Source of the DNA: Gemmatimonadaceae bacterium
GTDB taxonomy: Bacteria > Gemmatimonadota > Gemmatimonadetes > Gemmatimonadales > Gemmatimonadaceae
Assembly (NCBI GenBank): GCA_025358925.1
Contig: JANYHT010000018.1
Span: 1 to 47,545, forward strand
Reading direction: 5' to 3'
Length of the DNA: 47,545 bases
The notes under the pieces were generated by a model that made no database searches, was not told the origin of the DNA, and saw nothing but the letters and a program-made list of their open reading frames with translations. A program made the position numbers and the translations under genes. Shown here piece by piece: positions 34,368-41,936 of this stretch. The stretch's first letter is position 1. Every line of letters starts with the position of its first letter.

Positions 34368-34934
34368 TCAGCTTGGCATCAACACCTTGTCAACCACGAG
34401 AATCACACCGTTCGACTGATAGACGTCGTACACCGAAATGTTTGCAACGCCGCCCTTCGCATCCTTCACCTGAATGTTGCGCGCGCCGTTCATCATCACC
34501 GTCAGCACACCACCTTGTGCCGTCTTCAGCTTCGCCATGCCGCCCCCCTTCTTGATCAACGCCATCAACGCCTTGGCATCATAACGACCCGGCACGACAT
34601 GGTACGTGAGGACCGACGTCAACGTGCCCTTATTCTCCGCCTTCAGCAACGTTTCCACAGTACCGTCGGGGAGAAGCTTGAACGCGGCATTCGTCGGGGC
34701 AAACACAGTAAACGGACCTTTGCCCTTCAACGTCTCGACGAGGCCAGCGGCTTTCACCGCAGCGACGAGCGTGGTGTGATCCGCCGAGTTCACGGCATTG
34801 TCGACGATGTCCTTGTTGGCCATCATGGCCTGACCGCCAACCATCGGGTTCGGCATGGCCTGCGCGTGCGCCACCGTCGAAATACTGACCGCGAAAATCG
34901 TCGCGGCAAATACAGTAGAAAAAGAGCGCTTCAT
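34368..34934 (-). CDS. Secreted fasciclin-domain protein
   Basis: The 188-residue protein has a signal peptide ending VAHAQA. One complete fasciclin (FAS1) domain follows: IVDNAVNSADHTTLVAAVKAAGLVETLKG, the H1 motif GPFTVFAPTNAAF, LTSVLTYHVVPGRY, and the closing H2-like NISVYDVYQSNGVILVVDKVLMP. FAS1 domains mediate adhesion or ligand binding at the cell surface. A stem-loop lies just downstream, so the gene is probably a single transcription unit. It lies between the DUF4331 operon and another secreted protein, all on the minus strand. Confidence 0.93.
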   Translation of the reverse strand: MKRSFSTVFAATIFAVSISTVAHAQAMPNPMVGGQAMMANKDIVDNAVNSADHTTLVAAVKAAGLVETLKGKGPFTVFAPTNAAFKLLPDGTVETLLKAENKGTLTSVLTYHVVPGRYDAKALMALIKKGGGMAKLKTAQGGVLTVMMNGARNIQVKDAKGGVANISVYDVYQSNGVILVVDKVLMPS

Positions 34935-35015
34935 AAAAGCCCCAGGAACGTGAGAGTGATGTGCTGCACCTGCATTGACATCACTCCTACGCCGTCCCGC
35001 GCGCGCTGGATCTGT

Positions 35016-35822
35016 CTACTTAATCACCGAGATGGTTGTCGTCACCTTCGCCGTCACGAGCAGCGGCGCCGGTGCACCCGTCAACATCAGCTTCCGATCG
35101 TTCTGCTCGGATCGCGTACCGCCTAAGAACGCGCCGGTGTTGGACGTGAACCACGTCCCACTCCCACTCGATCCACCTTCCACATTTGCCTTGTTTGGAC
35201 CAACCATTTGCGTACCGGTTGACGTCGTCGCAAATGAAAAATCGATACGATTAGACGGTGCGCCATCATGTACTTCACTCCCGCGCGCCGTATACGACGT
35301 ACTGCGCTTGATCACGAGTTCACCGTTCGCGACCACCTGCGGTTTCTCACTCGTAATAGTCCAGGTGTCTCCGCTCTTATACCCTGCCTTCAAACGCGGG
35401 AAAAACTCATCAAACGTACTTCCTAACAGTGCACCTAACGTGCCGACACCGCTTGGCATCTTGAAATTGCTCACCGCTCCATCACTCGCGAGAAATCCTG
35501 TAAACGTTGCACCGCGCGCACTATCAATCGACGCGCTACCCATCGACGCACGCGTCTCACCGTCCGTACTCACTGAATCGATGATGGTGCGCATGGACTT
35601 GCCGCCTGCGGAATCGGTGAGCGTCACGCTCAGCCACCCCACGCGCTGCAGTGTGGACGATTGTTTCGCTCCGCCAAGGCCCGTCGCATCAATCGCCTGT
35701 TCAGTTTTTGATTCGTAGCGATAGCGCGTCGTCACCGGCGCACGCTGGGCCAGTAGTTGCGCGCTCACGCAGGCGAAAAGCGCGGAGGTGACGACTAACG
35801 TCACGGGACGAAATAGAGGCAT
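35016..35822 (-). CDS. Secreted protein of unknown function
   Basis: The 268-residue product has a signal peptide (VTLVVTSALFACVSAQLLAQ). The body is Ser/Thr- and Gly-rich and predicted to be mostly beta strand. Segments include RYRYESKTEQAIDATG, SKTMRT-like repeats of polar residues, GTLGALLGSTFDEFFPRLKAGYKSGDTW and FTSNTGAFLGGTRSEQNDRKLML. The pattern resembles periplasmic carrier-like proteins of the DUF3108/DUF6263 kind, but I cannot assign it. No close partner gene is evident. It is the most upstream gene of the minus-strand secreted cluster. Confidence 0.65.
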   Translation of the reverse strand: MPLFRPVTLVVTSALFACVSAQLLAQRAPVTTRYRYESKTEQAIDATGLGGAKQSSTLQRVGWLSVTLTDSAGGKSMRTIIDSVSTDGETRASMGSASIDSARGATFTGFLASDGAVSNFKMPSGVGTLGALLGSTFDEFFPRLKAGYKSGDTWTITSEKPQVVANGELVIKRSTSYTARGSEVHDGAPSNRIDFSFATTSTGTQMVGPNKANVEGGSSGSGTWFTSNTGAFLGGTRSEQNDRKLMLTGAPAPLLVTAKVTTTISVIK

Positions 35823-35964
35823 GGATGGGCCGAGTCGATGAGGGCAAATGAACTACTGGATTGTAACGACTTGTGCGACAAGCGAGCAGCATGTCGATTT
35901 TCGATAGGCGCCGCGTCGTACTCATACACGGGCGATCCAGCCCCCCAACTCGAAGGAGACTGCC

Positions 35965-36318
35965 ATGCAGTACGCGATCTTGATCTATGACAACGAAGCG
36001 GCGCTCGACGCTGCACCCGCCGATATGATGCAGGCTTACAATCTGTACACCAAAGCGCTGATCGATGCTGGAGTCATGCGCGGAGGCCACGAATTGAAGC
36101 GCGTGAAAACTGCCACGTCCGTGCAGGTACGGAACGGCAAAGTGCACATGACGGACGGTCCATTCGCCGAAACGCGCGAACAACTCGGCGGATTGTATGT
36201 GATCGAAACGTCAAGCCTGGAAGAGGCGCTCGACTGGGCCGCCAAGTGTCCCAGCGCACAGATCGGAACCATTGAAGTTCGGCCAATTCAACAAACACCC
36301 GCGCCAGTCCCAGCGTGA
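35965..36318 (+). CDS. DGPF/YCII-related protein
   Basis: The 117-residue protein has the YCII-like dimeric alpha-beta barrel with MQYAILIYDNEAAL at the start and the hallmark MTDGPFAETREQLGGLYVIE in the middle. ATG 35965 follows GAAGGAG. The next gene, 13 bases on, is a sigma factor with a C-terminal helical extension. DGPF proteins are regularly encoded next to ECF42 sigma factors, so a regulatory partnership or shared regulon is likely. Enzyme activity is not known. Confidence 0.88.
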   Translation: MQYAILIYDNEAALDAAPADMMQAYNLYTKALIDAGVMRGGHELKRVKTATSVQVRNGKVHMTDGPFAETREQLGGLYVIETSSLEEALDWAAKCPSAQIGTIEVRPIQQTPAPVPA

Positions 36319-36331
36319 GTACAGGATCGGC

Positions 36332-37597
36332 GTGGTAAATGCCATTCTCGAGGGCATAGCGCGCCGTGAAGGCGCGCGTGTCCTCGCGTCCCTCATTCGC
36401 ACCCTCGGCGACTTCGACCTTGCGGAGGACGCGCTGCAAGATGCGTACATTCGAGCGCTGCAGCGTTGGCCCACTACGGGCGTTCCAGACCGACCTGCCG
36501 CATGGTTGCTCACCGTCGCACGGCGCGCAGCGCTCGACAAATTGCGCGCCAACCGCATGATCGGTACGCAACAGTCGGACGATGTCGCGATAAATGATGC
36601 GTTGCGTGTTGCGCCGATCGAGTACGATGACACCACGCTCGACGACCCCGTCCAACGCTCGGGCGTTGACGATGATCGCCTACGTCTCATCTTCACGTGT
36701 TGTCACCCAGCGATCGCGCCAGCAGCGCAAGCATCGCTCGCTTTGCGCACGCTGTGTGGGTTGGAAACGCGCGAAATTGCGCGCGCCTTTCTTGAGCCCG
36801 AAGCCACCACAGCGCAACGACTCGTGCGCGCGAAACAAAAAATTCGGGAGGCCGGCATTCCGTTCGCGGTACCCGATCGCGAAAAACTGGCCGAACGCAC
36901 GTCGGTCGTTCTCGGCGTGATTTATCTGGTGTTCAATGAAGGATATGCGGCAACTGAGCACGCATCGTTTGTTCGCGCCACGCTGTGCGCAGAAGCAATT
37001 CGCTTGGCACGCCTCGTTGTCGAACTCTTGCCGGACGATGGCGAAGCGCGTGGTTTGTTAGCGTTGCTGCTGCTGACCGATGCTCGTCGCGCATCGCGGC
37101 TGGACGAATGCGGAATGATCGTGCCGCTCGAACTCCAAGATCGCACAAAGTGGGACATCGCACAGCGCAACGAGGGCAGCGCGCTCGTCGCACCCGCCTT
37201 GGCGGAGGGCTCAGGTCCGTATCGCATTCAAGCGGCCATAGCGGCGCTACACACGGAGGCTGCAACCGCTGCGGACACGGATTGGTTGCAAATCGTTGCG
37301 TTATACGCGGCGCTTCTTCAGCATACGCCGAGTGCGGTAGTTGAACTGAATACGGCTGCTGCACTCGCGATGGCCATCGGCCCAGAACACGGGTTGATGT
37401 GGATGAATCGGTTGGCGAACGACGGTCAACTCAAAGGATTTCACCTGCTCCCCGCCGCGCAGGCCGACCTATTGCGTCGTCTGGAACGTTGGGCCGAAGC
37501 AGCCGATGCATATCGCGCCGCGCTGCAGCTGGTGAAAGCGCCAGCAGAGCGACGGTATTTGGAATGGCGACTGGCAGGATTAGGGCTTAGGGAATAA
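36332..37597 (+). CDS. ECF42-type RNA polymerase sigma factor with C-terminal extension
   Basis: The 421-residue protein starts at GTG 36332 with an AGGA site. Residues about 1-65 form sigma region 2 (VLASLIRTLGDFDLAEDALQDAYIRAL). Residues about 120-180 form region 4 (FTCCHPAIAPAAQASLALRTLCGLETREIARAFLEPEATTAQRLVRAKQKI). The remaining 240 residues are helical and TPR-like (FNEGYAATE, EAIRLARLVVELLPDDGEARGLLALLLL, HLLPAAQADLLRRLERWAEAADAYRAAL), characteristic of ECF42. Such factors have no anti-sigma factor, and the C-terminal extension is needed for activity. The last codons (AGLGLRE) and stop are formed by a GGATTAGGG repeat. Confidence 0.92.
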   Translation: MVNAILEGIARREGARVLASLIRTLGDFDLAEDALQDAYIRALQRWPTTGVPDRPAAWLLTVARRAALDKLRANRMIGTQQSDDVAINDALRVAPIEYDDTTLDDPVQRSGVDDDRLRLIFTCCHPAIAPAAQASLALRTLCGLETREIARAFLEPEATTAQRLVRAKQKIREAGIPFAVPDREKLAERTSVVLGVIYLVFNEGYAATEHASFVRATLCAEAIRLARLVVELLPDDGEARGLLALLLLTDARRASRLDECGMIVPLELQDRTKWDIAQRNEGSALVAPALAEGSGPYRIQAAIAALHTEAATAADTDWLQIVALYAALLQHTPSAVVELNTAAALAMAIGPEHGLMWMNRLANDGQLKGFHLLPAAQADLLRRLERWAEAADAYRAALQLVKAPAERRYLEWRLAGLGLRE

Positions 37598-37676
37598 GGA
37601 TTAGGGATTAGGGAGCCGAGCATCTATCCTTCCTTTCCCTAATCCCTACCCCCTCGTCCCTCTGCCCTATCATCAC
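37577..37676. repeat. Inverted cluster of GGGATTA/CCCTAAT repeats with G-quadruplex potential on both strands
   Basis: G-tracts at 37579-37614 (GGATTAGGGCTTAGGG, then GGATTAGGGATTAGGG) are followed by C-tracts at 37637-37676. Arms TAGGGATTAGGGA (37602-37614) and TCCCTAATCCCTA (37636-37648) are perfectly complementary around a 21-base loop. The left part encodes the end and TAA of the sigma factor. Confidence 0.65.
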
Positions 37677-37707
37677 ACAGCACGATCGCGACCGCGCCAT
37701 TGCACGC

Positions 37708-38295
37708 TTGTCCGATGCGTTCGCGCAAGACGCGCTATCGGTCGAAGAGTTTGATCGTCGCCTCGATGCGGTGTACGCTGCGTCTGCGAGCACCGATGTC
37801 GCTGCGCTATTAGCCGACCTTCCGGTTGCGGTCACGGCGATTGCCGAACAACCGAGTGCCATCACCGCGCATCGCGTCACTTCAGTACTCGGCAACATCG
37901 AACGCAAAGGTGTGCGCGAGGTGCCCGCGCGGCTCGAGGTGCGCGCCGTTGCCGCGAACATCGAATTGGATTTGCGCACGGCACGCTTTAGCGCTGGCGT
38001 CACCGAAATTTTTGTACGAGCAGTCGCCGCCAACGTCGAGCTGCGACTACCGTACGGTGCGCGTGTTGAAAATCACGCGAGCAGCATTTTCGCGTCGATC
38101 GAATGTCGCGATAACGATGATCGGGGCACAGTGAGACGCGACGCGCCTACCATTCGCGTGACTGGATGGGCCGTCGCCAGCAACATTGAAGTGAAAGCGG
38201 CAAACGTGCCGAGTATCCCGCAGGTTGATCCGCCGATGCTGCTTCGCTCCGATCACGATGCATCCGAGAACCCAATGCCTCCGTATCGACCATGA
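37708..38295 (+). CDS. DUF1707 / LiaF-like protein
   Basis: The visible 195 residues begin at TTG 37708. The family pattern (DRDRAIARLSDAFAQDALSVEEFDRRLDAVYAA) starts about ten codons earlier, where no ATG, GTG or TTG exists, so the true start may be a rare codon near 37672 or the 5' end may be damaged. Residues about 1-45 are a DUF1707 helical hairpin. Residues 60-170 form LiaF-like beta repeats (VTSVLGNIERKGVREVPARLEVRAVAANIELDLRTARF, AVAANVELRLPYGARVENHASSIFASIECR). Such proteins are linked to envelope-stress signalling. The stop overlaps the next gene's ATG by four bases. Confidence 0.75.
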   Translation: MSDAFAQDALSVEEFDRRLDAVYAASASTDVAALLADLPVAVTAIAEQPSAITAHRVTSVLGNIERKGVREVPARLEVRAVAANIELDLRTARFSAGVTEIFVRAVAANVELRLPYGARVENHASSIFASIECRDNDDRGTVRRDAPTIRVTGWAVASNIEVKAANVPSIPQVDPPMLLRSDHDASENPMPPYRP

Positions 38296-39392
38296 GCGGT
38301 CGCACCATTCGCGCCGCCGTAATGCGCGCGCCGCATACGCCAATCAGCATCGAAGAGTTAGCGTGGCCCGTATTGACACCCGGCAGCGCAATGTTGCGCA
38401 CAATGTATTCCGAGGTGTGCGGTACCGATGTGCATCTGCATCATGGCCGGCTGTCTGGCGTGCCATACCCAATCGTGCCGGGGCACGTGTCCGTTGGGCA
38501 TCTCGACGAAATTCACGGCACCATCAACGATGTCGATGGTGTGCCATTTCGCGAGGGCGATCTGGTCACGTTTCTTGACGTGCACGAGACGTGTGGCGCG
38601 TGTTACGAATGCCTCGTCACGAAGCAAACCACGCGCTGCCCGCATCGCAAAGTCTACGGCATTACCTACGGCGTGAACGACGGACCACTCGGCGGCTGGG
38701 CTGATCAAATCTGGATGAAGCCAGGGGTGAAGCTGCTGCGCATTCCGGACGGAATGGACCCGTCGAAATTCATTGCCGGCGGCTGCGGGTTAGTCACGGC
38801 GTTGCATGCGGTTGAACGCGGCGCAATTAAGCTCGGTGCGAGTGTCGCGGTGTTGGGTGTTGGTCCCGTTGGTCAAGCGTCCATCGCGCTTGCGGCGTTG
38901 TCTGGGGCGCATCCGGTGATCGCCGTTGGTGCGCCGCATTCCCGACTAGACTTTGCGTTGCGCATGGGTGCCACGCATACCGTGTCGCTCGACATGCCGC
39001 CCGCAGCACGCGCAGATGCAGTGCGCGCAGCCAATGGCGGTCGCGGCGTGGACGTCGTCATCGAAGCGGCGGGCGATCCACGCGCGGTGGCCGACGCGTT
39101 AGAGATGGTGCGCGATGGCGGTGTGGTAGTGGTGGCCGGCCAGTACACCGATGCGGGCGACCTCACACTCAATCCGCATCGGCAGATCAATCGCAAACAC
39201 GTCGAAATTCGTGGTTGCTGGGGGTGCGACTATTCGCATTTTCATCGCGCGCTGCAAGTCCTCGCACATCAGGGCGCATCATTACCGTGGGTTGACGCAG
39301 TCTCCGCACGTTACGCACTTCAGGACGCAAATGCGGCACTCGCGGCCGTAGCCAATCGCGACGTCATCAAAGCGTTAATCGTGCCGAACTAA
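38292..39392 (+). CDS. Medium-chain (MDR) zinc-type alcohol dehydrogenase
   Basis: The 366-residue enzyme has the MDR layout. Catalytic zinc region SEVCGTDVHLHHG is near residue 43 and PGHVSVG near 63. The structural-zinc cysteines are in CGACYECLVTKQTTRC (residues about 100-115). The Rossmann motif is AVLGVGPVGQASIALAA near 185. In classical enzymes the His-Glu of GHExxG follows the catalytic His; here Glu is Val. This may alter zinc coordination or mark a subfamily. NAD(P)-dependent oxidation of an alcohol or polyol is expected, substrate unknown. ATG overlaps the upstream stop (ATGA). The 3' end overlaps the opposing DUF2127 gene by 18 bases. Confidence 0.88.
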   Translation: MSGRTIRAAVMRAPHTPISIEELAWPVLTPGSAMLRTMYSEVCGTDVHLHHGRLSGVPYPIVPGHVSVGHLDEIHGTINDVDGVPFREGDLVTFLDVHETCGACYECLVTKQTTRCPHRKVYGITYGVNDGPLGGWADQIWMKPGVKLLRIPDGMDPSKFIAGGCGLVTALHAVERGAIKLGASVAVLGVGPVGQASIALAALSGAHPVIAVGAPHSRLDFALRMGATHTVSLDMPPAARADAVRAANGGRGVDVVIEAAGDPRAVADALEMVRDGGVVVVAGQYTDAGDLTLNPHRQINRKHVEIRGCWGCDYSHFHRALQVLAHQGASLPWVDAVSARYALQDANAALAAVANRDVIKALIVPN

Positions 39393-39836
39393 CGCCAATC
39401 GAAGTTGGGCAAGCTTGCGTAGATGGACGACCAAGAGCGTCACAATCACGACGTTCGCCACAAATGCGGCAACGCGCAGCGGTGACAGATGATTCACGAC
39501 TTCGTAAATTTCCAGCGGAATCGGCAGTGCCGTGGCAACCACCGTCAACCACTCTGCCCACGTTTTTCGGCGCCACAAGCCGACGCCTTCAAGAAGAAAA
39601 AGCGCCGCGTACACCAACGCGCCGAAACCCAGCGCCACGACTTGTTGCGTACCGAGTCCCGTGGCCCATCCGATAAACTGCTGCACGAGATTCTGCTCGC
39701 TCTCGATAGGTAGCGTATCCATCCACTCTTGCACCATTGTGGCGATTTCCGGACGCAACAGCTGAAAGGCAGCGAGCGCCACCAACAACAGCGTCAGCGC
39801 CTGCATAAACTTGAATAGAGCGATAAAGCGAAGCAC
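39375..39836 (-). CDS. DUF2127 membrane protein
   Basis: The 153-residue protein has four hydrophobic helices: MLRFIALFKFMQALTLLLVALAAF, GTQQVVALGFGALVYAALFLLEGVGLW, EWLTVVATALPIPLEIYEV and LRVAAFVANVVIVTLLVVHL. The segment LEGVGLWRRKTWAEWLTVVATALPIPLEIYE is the DUF2127 hallmark. The function is unknown. GTG start at 39836. It is divergent from the MHS transporter and converges on the dehydrogenase. Confidence 0.85.
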   Translation of the reverse strand: MLRFIALFKFMQALTLLLVALAAFQLLRPEIATMVQEWMDTLPIESEQNLVQQFIGWATGLGTQQVVALGFGALVYAALFLLEGVGLWRRKTWAEWLTVVATALPIPLEIYEVVNHLSPLRVAAFVANVVIVTLLVVHLRKLAQLRLALVRHD

Positions 39837-39941
39837 CAGCGAGATATCTCTTGACGAGGGGAAGCGCGACTATCGACACCGCGCACGCTGAATGCTACCG
39901 TTCGCGCGGCCTCCGTGGCAGTTCCCCTCCCTCCCGATGCA

Positions 39942-41252
39942 ATGACGTCGCCCACGACCGATAGTAGCACGATCAGTACATCGCATCGACTGCGTTCCAT
40001 TTTTGGCGGATCCGTCGGCAATCTCGTCGAGTGGTATGACTGGTATGTCTATTCGGCGTTCTCGTTGTATTTCGCGAAAGCGTTCTTTCCCCCGGCAAAT
40101 CAAACAGCGCAACTGCTGAATGCCGCGGCCGTGTTCGCTGTTGGATTCTTGATGCGTCCCGTTGGCGGATGGTTGCTTGGACGTTACGCAGATCGGAAGG
40201 GACGTCGTGCTGCGCTGACGACGTCCGTACTGCTCATGTGTGGTGGTTCACTTTTGATTGCCATTACACCGAGTTATTCAACGATTGGTGTTGCCGCGCC
40301 AACGCTGTTAGTCATTGCGCGCCTCATGCAAGGGCTGAGCGTTGGTGGGGAATACGGGGCCAGTGCGACGTATCTCAGCGAGATGGCGGGACAACGTCGA
40401 CGCGGCTTTTGGTCCAGCTTTCAATACGTCACGCTCATTATGGGACAATTGCTCGCGCTGGGCGTACTTCTCGTGCTGCAACGCTCACTTGATGCACCGC
40501 AACTTGACGCGTGGGGATGGCGCATCCCATTTGTGATTGGGGCGATGTGTGCAGTTGTGGCGGTGTGGCTCCGGCGTGGGCTCGAAGAGACTGCCGCGTT
40601 CAAGAGTGCGACGGCCACGTCTCATAAAAGTGCTGGGTCGACAATCAAAGCGCTGCTGCAACATCCGCGCGCGATTGCAACGGTTGTCGGCCTAACTGCA
40701 GGGGGTACCGTCGCATTTTACACGTTTACGACGTACGCACAAAAGTTTCTGGTCAACACCGCAGGCTTTAGTAAATCAGACGCGACGCTCATTTCTGCCG
40801 CATCGCTCGCCGTCTTCATGTGCATACAACCACTGGTTGGCGCACTCTCAGATATCGTTGGCCGTCGACCAGTGCTCACGACATTTGGCGTACTTGGCAC
40901 CATCGGCACGGTGCCGATGCTGTCCACGCTGGGCTCCACGACCAGCGCGATGAGTGCGTTCCTGCTGCTCACGCTCGCGTTGCTTGTCATAAGCGGTTAC
41001 ACCGCCATCAACGCTGTCGTGAAGGCCGAACTTTTCCCCACCAGCATTCGCGCGCTCGGCGTCGGTTTCCCGTATGCGATCGCCGTGTCGGTGTTTGGAG
41101 GTACGGCCGAGTATCTCGCACTGTGGTTCAAGAACATGGGGCATGAGCGTTGGTTTTACTGGTACGTCACCGCGTGTATTGTTGGTTCGCTGGTAGTGTA
41201 TGTCACCATGCCTGAAACGCAGAAGACGGTGAACATGGCGGACGCGGAGTGA
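39942..41252 (+). CDS. MHS-family (KgtP/ProP/ShiA-like) proton symporter of the MFS
   Basis: The 436-residue transporter has 12 helices. It carries the metabolite:H+ symporter signature NLVEWYDWYVYSAFSLYFAKAFFP in helix 1. The MFS motif GRYADRKGRRAALTTSVLLM lies after helix 2 and RLMQGLSVGGEYGASATYLSEMA in helix 4. SDIVGRRPVLTTFG repeats the motif in the second half, and AVKAELFPTSIRALGVGFPYA is near helix 10. The family takes up 2-oxoglutarate, shikimate, proline or betaine. The helix 1 motif fits a 2-oxoglutarate-like dicarboxylate carrier but does not prove it. ATG 39942 is preferred over the in-frame GTG 39915. Confidence 0.88.
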   Translation: MTSPTTDSSTISTSHRLRSIFGGSVGNLVEWYDWYVYSAFSLYFAKAFFPPANQTAQLLNAAAVFAVGFLMRPVGGWLLGRYADRKGRRAALTTSVLLMCGGSLLIAITPSYSTIGVAAPTLLVIARLMQGLSVGGEYGASATYLSEMAGQRRRGFWSSFQYVTLIMGQLLALGVLLVLQRSLDAPQLDAWGWRIPFVIGAMCAVVAVWLRRGLEETAAFKSATATSHKSAGSTIKALLQHPRAIATVVGLTAGGTVAFYTFTTYAQKFLVNTAGFSKSDATLISAASLAVFMCIQPLVGALSDIVGRRPVLTTFGVLGTIGTVPMLSTLGSTTSAMSAFLLLTLALLVISGYTAINAVVKAELFPTSIRALGVGFPYAIAVSVFGGTAEYLALWFKNMGHERWFYWYVTACIVGSLVVYVTMPETQKTVNMADAE

Positions 41253-41282
41253 TTTACCGAAGTCACTTGTTTGAAATTACGC

Positions 41283-41475
41283 TAGTAGCTTCGGATTTAA
41301 CTGAACTTGACCCGTTTTGACGGAGAAGTGGTTTACACTGCTCGCGCCAGGTGACGGAGCTGGTGTTCGTTCCTCACGCTCCAAGCGCGGCAGCTCGCTC
41401 CGCAATCGCCTCTGACGGGGGAACACGTCCGGCAGCGTCGCGTTGCCCTGCGTTTCCCCCTCTGCCAATATGATG
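41283..41475 (-). pseudogene. IS3-family orfA remnant, second piece (cut off by the inserted IS)
   Basis: On the minus strand a degenerate OrfA C-terminus can be read: TLPDVFPRQRRLRSEL, then LEREE, followed in a shifted frame by HQLRHLARAV. It continues the remnant at 42948-43105 and would join it if the intact IS at 41476-42947 were removed. Confidence 0.5.
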
Positions 41476-41534
41476 TGAGACGATTTCCATCGCCTAATTA
41501 GTGAGCATATTGGGGGGCGCAGGAGGTCGCACGT

Positions 41535-41936
41535 ATGTCCAGTTCATCCAGTAATCCGATCGTCGAGACGGGTGTCACCGCGCGGTCCGGTCGTCGTCGA
41601 TTGACGGTCGAATACAAAACGTGGCTCGTGCAAGAAGCCGAGCGCCTGCGCGGGAGCGGCGATATCGGCGCGCTCTTGCGGCGCGAAGGCGTGTACTCCT
41701 CGCAATTGGCGACGTGGCGCAAGCAATACGTGGCCGGTGCACGCCAAGCGCTCTCCCAGAAACGTGGCCCGAAAGCGACGAAGACCGCCGCCTCCGCAGA
41801 GGTCCCGCGGTTGCAGCGCGAGAATGCGAAGTTGCGCGCGCAGCTCGCACGCGCCGAGCTGTTGATTGAGATCCAAAAAAAAGTCGCCGCGTTGATGGCG
41901 GACTCCGCGACCGAGACACCTGGCAGTGCCACGTGA
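41535..41936 (+). CDS. IS3-family transposase OrfA
   Basis: The 133-residue protein starts at ATG 41535 after AGGAGG. It has a helix-turn-helix (TVEYKTWLVQEAERLRGSGDIGALLRREGVYSSQLATWRKQYV) and a coiled-coil (VPRLQRENAKLRAQLARAELLIEIQKKVAALM), the standard OrfA layout for terminal-repeat binding and multimerisation. The A8 run at 41875-41882 inside the coiled-coil codons is placed for a -1 shift into orfB. The first 38 residues nearly match a second copy on the other strand at 43110-43229. Confidence 0.88.
   Translation: MSSSSSNPIVETGVTARSGRRRLTVEYKTWLVQEAERLRGSGDIGALLRREGVYSSQLATWRKQYVAGARQALSQKRGPKATKTAASAEVPRLQRENAKLRAQLARAELLIEIQKKVAALMADSATETPGSAT
41875..41883 (+). promoter_or_regulatory. 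A8G slippery site for programmed -1 frameshifting
   Basis: Eight A followed by G lie 52 bases before the orfA stop. A -1 shift there enters the frame of VTPVLATYPEALSVPAV, the expected start of IS3 OrfB, so an OrfAB fusion could once be made. Confidence 0.6.

Noticed and set aside
36272-36331. Earlier ATG for the sigma factor
   Set aside because: It lies inside the DGPF gene. The GTG at 36332 has a ribosome site and fits the start of sigma region 2.
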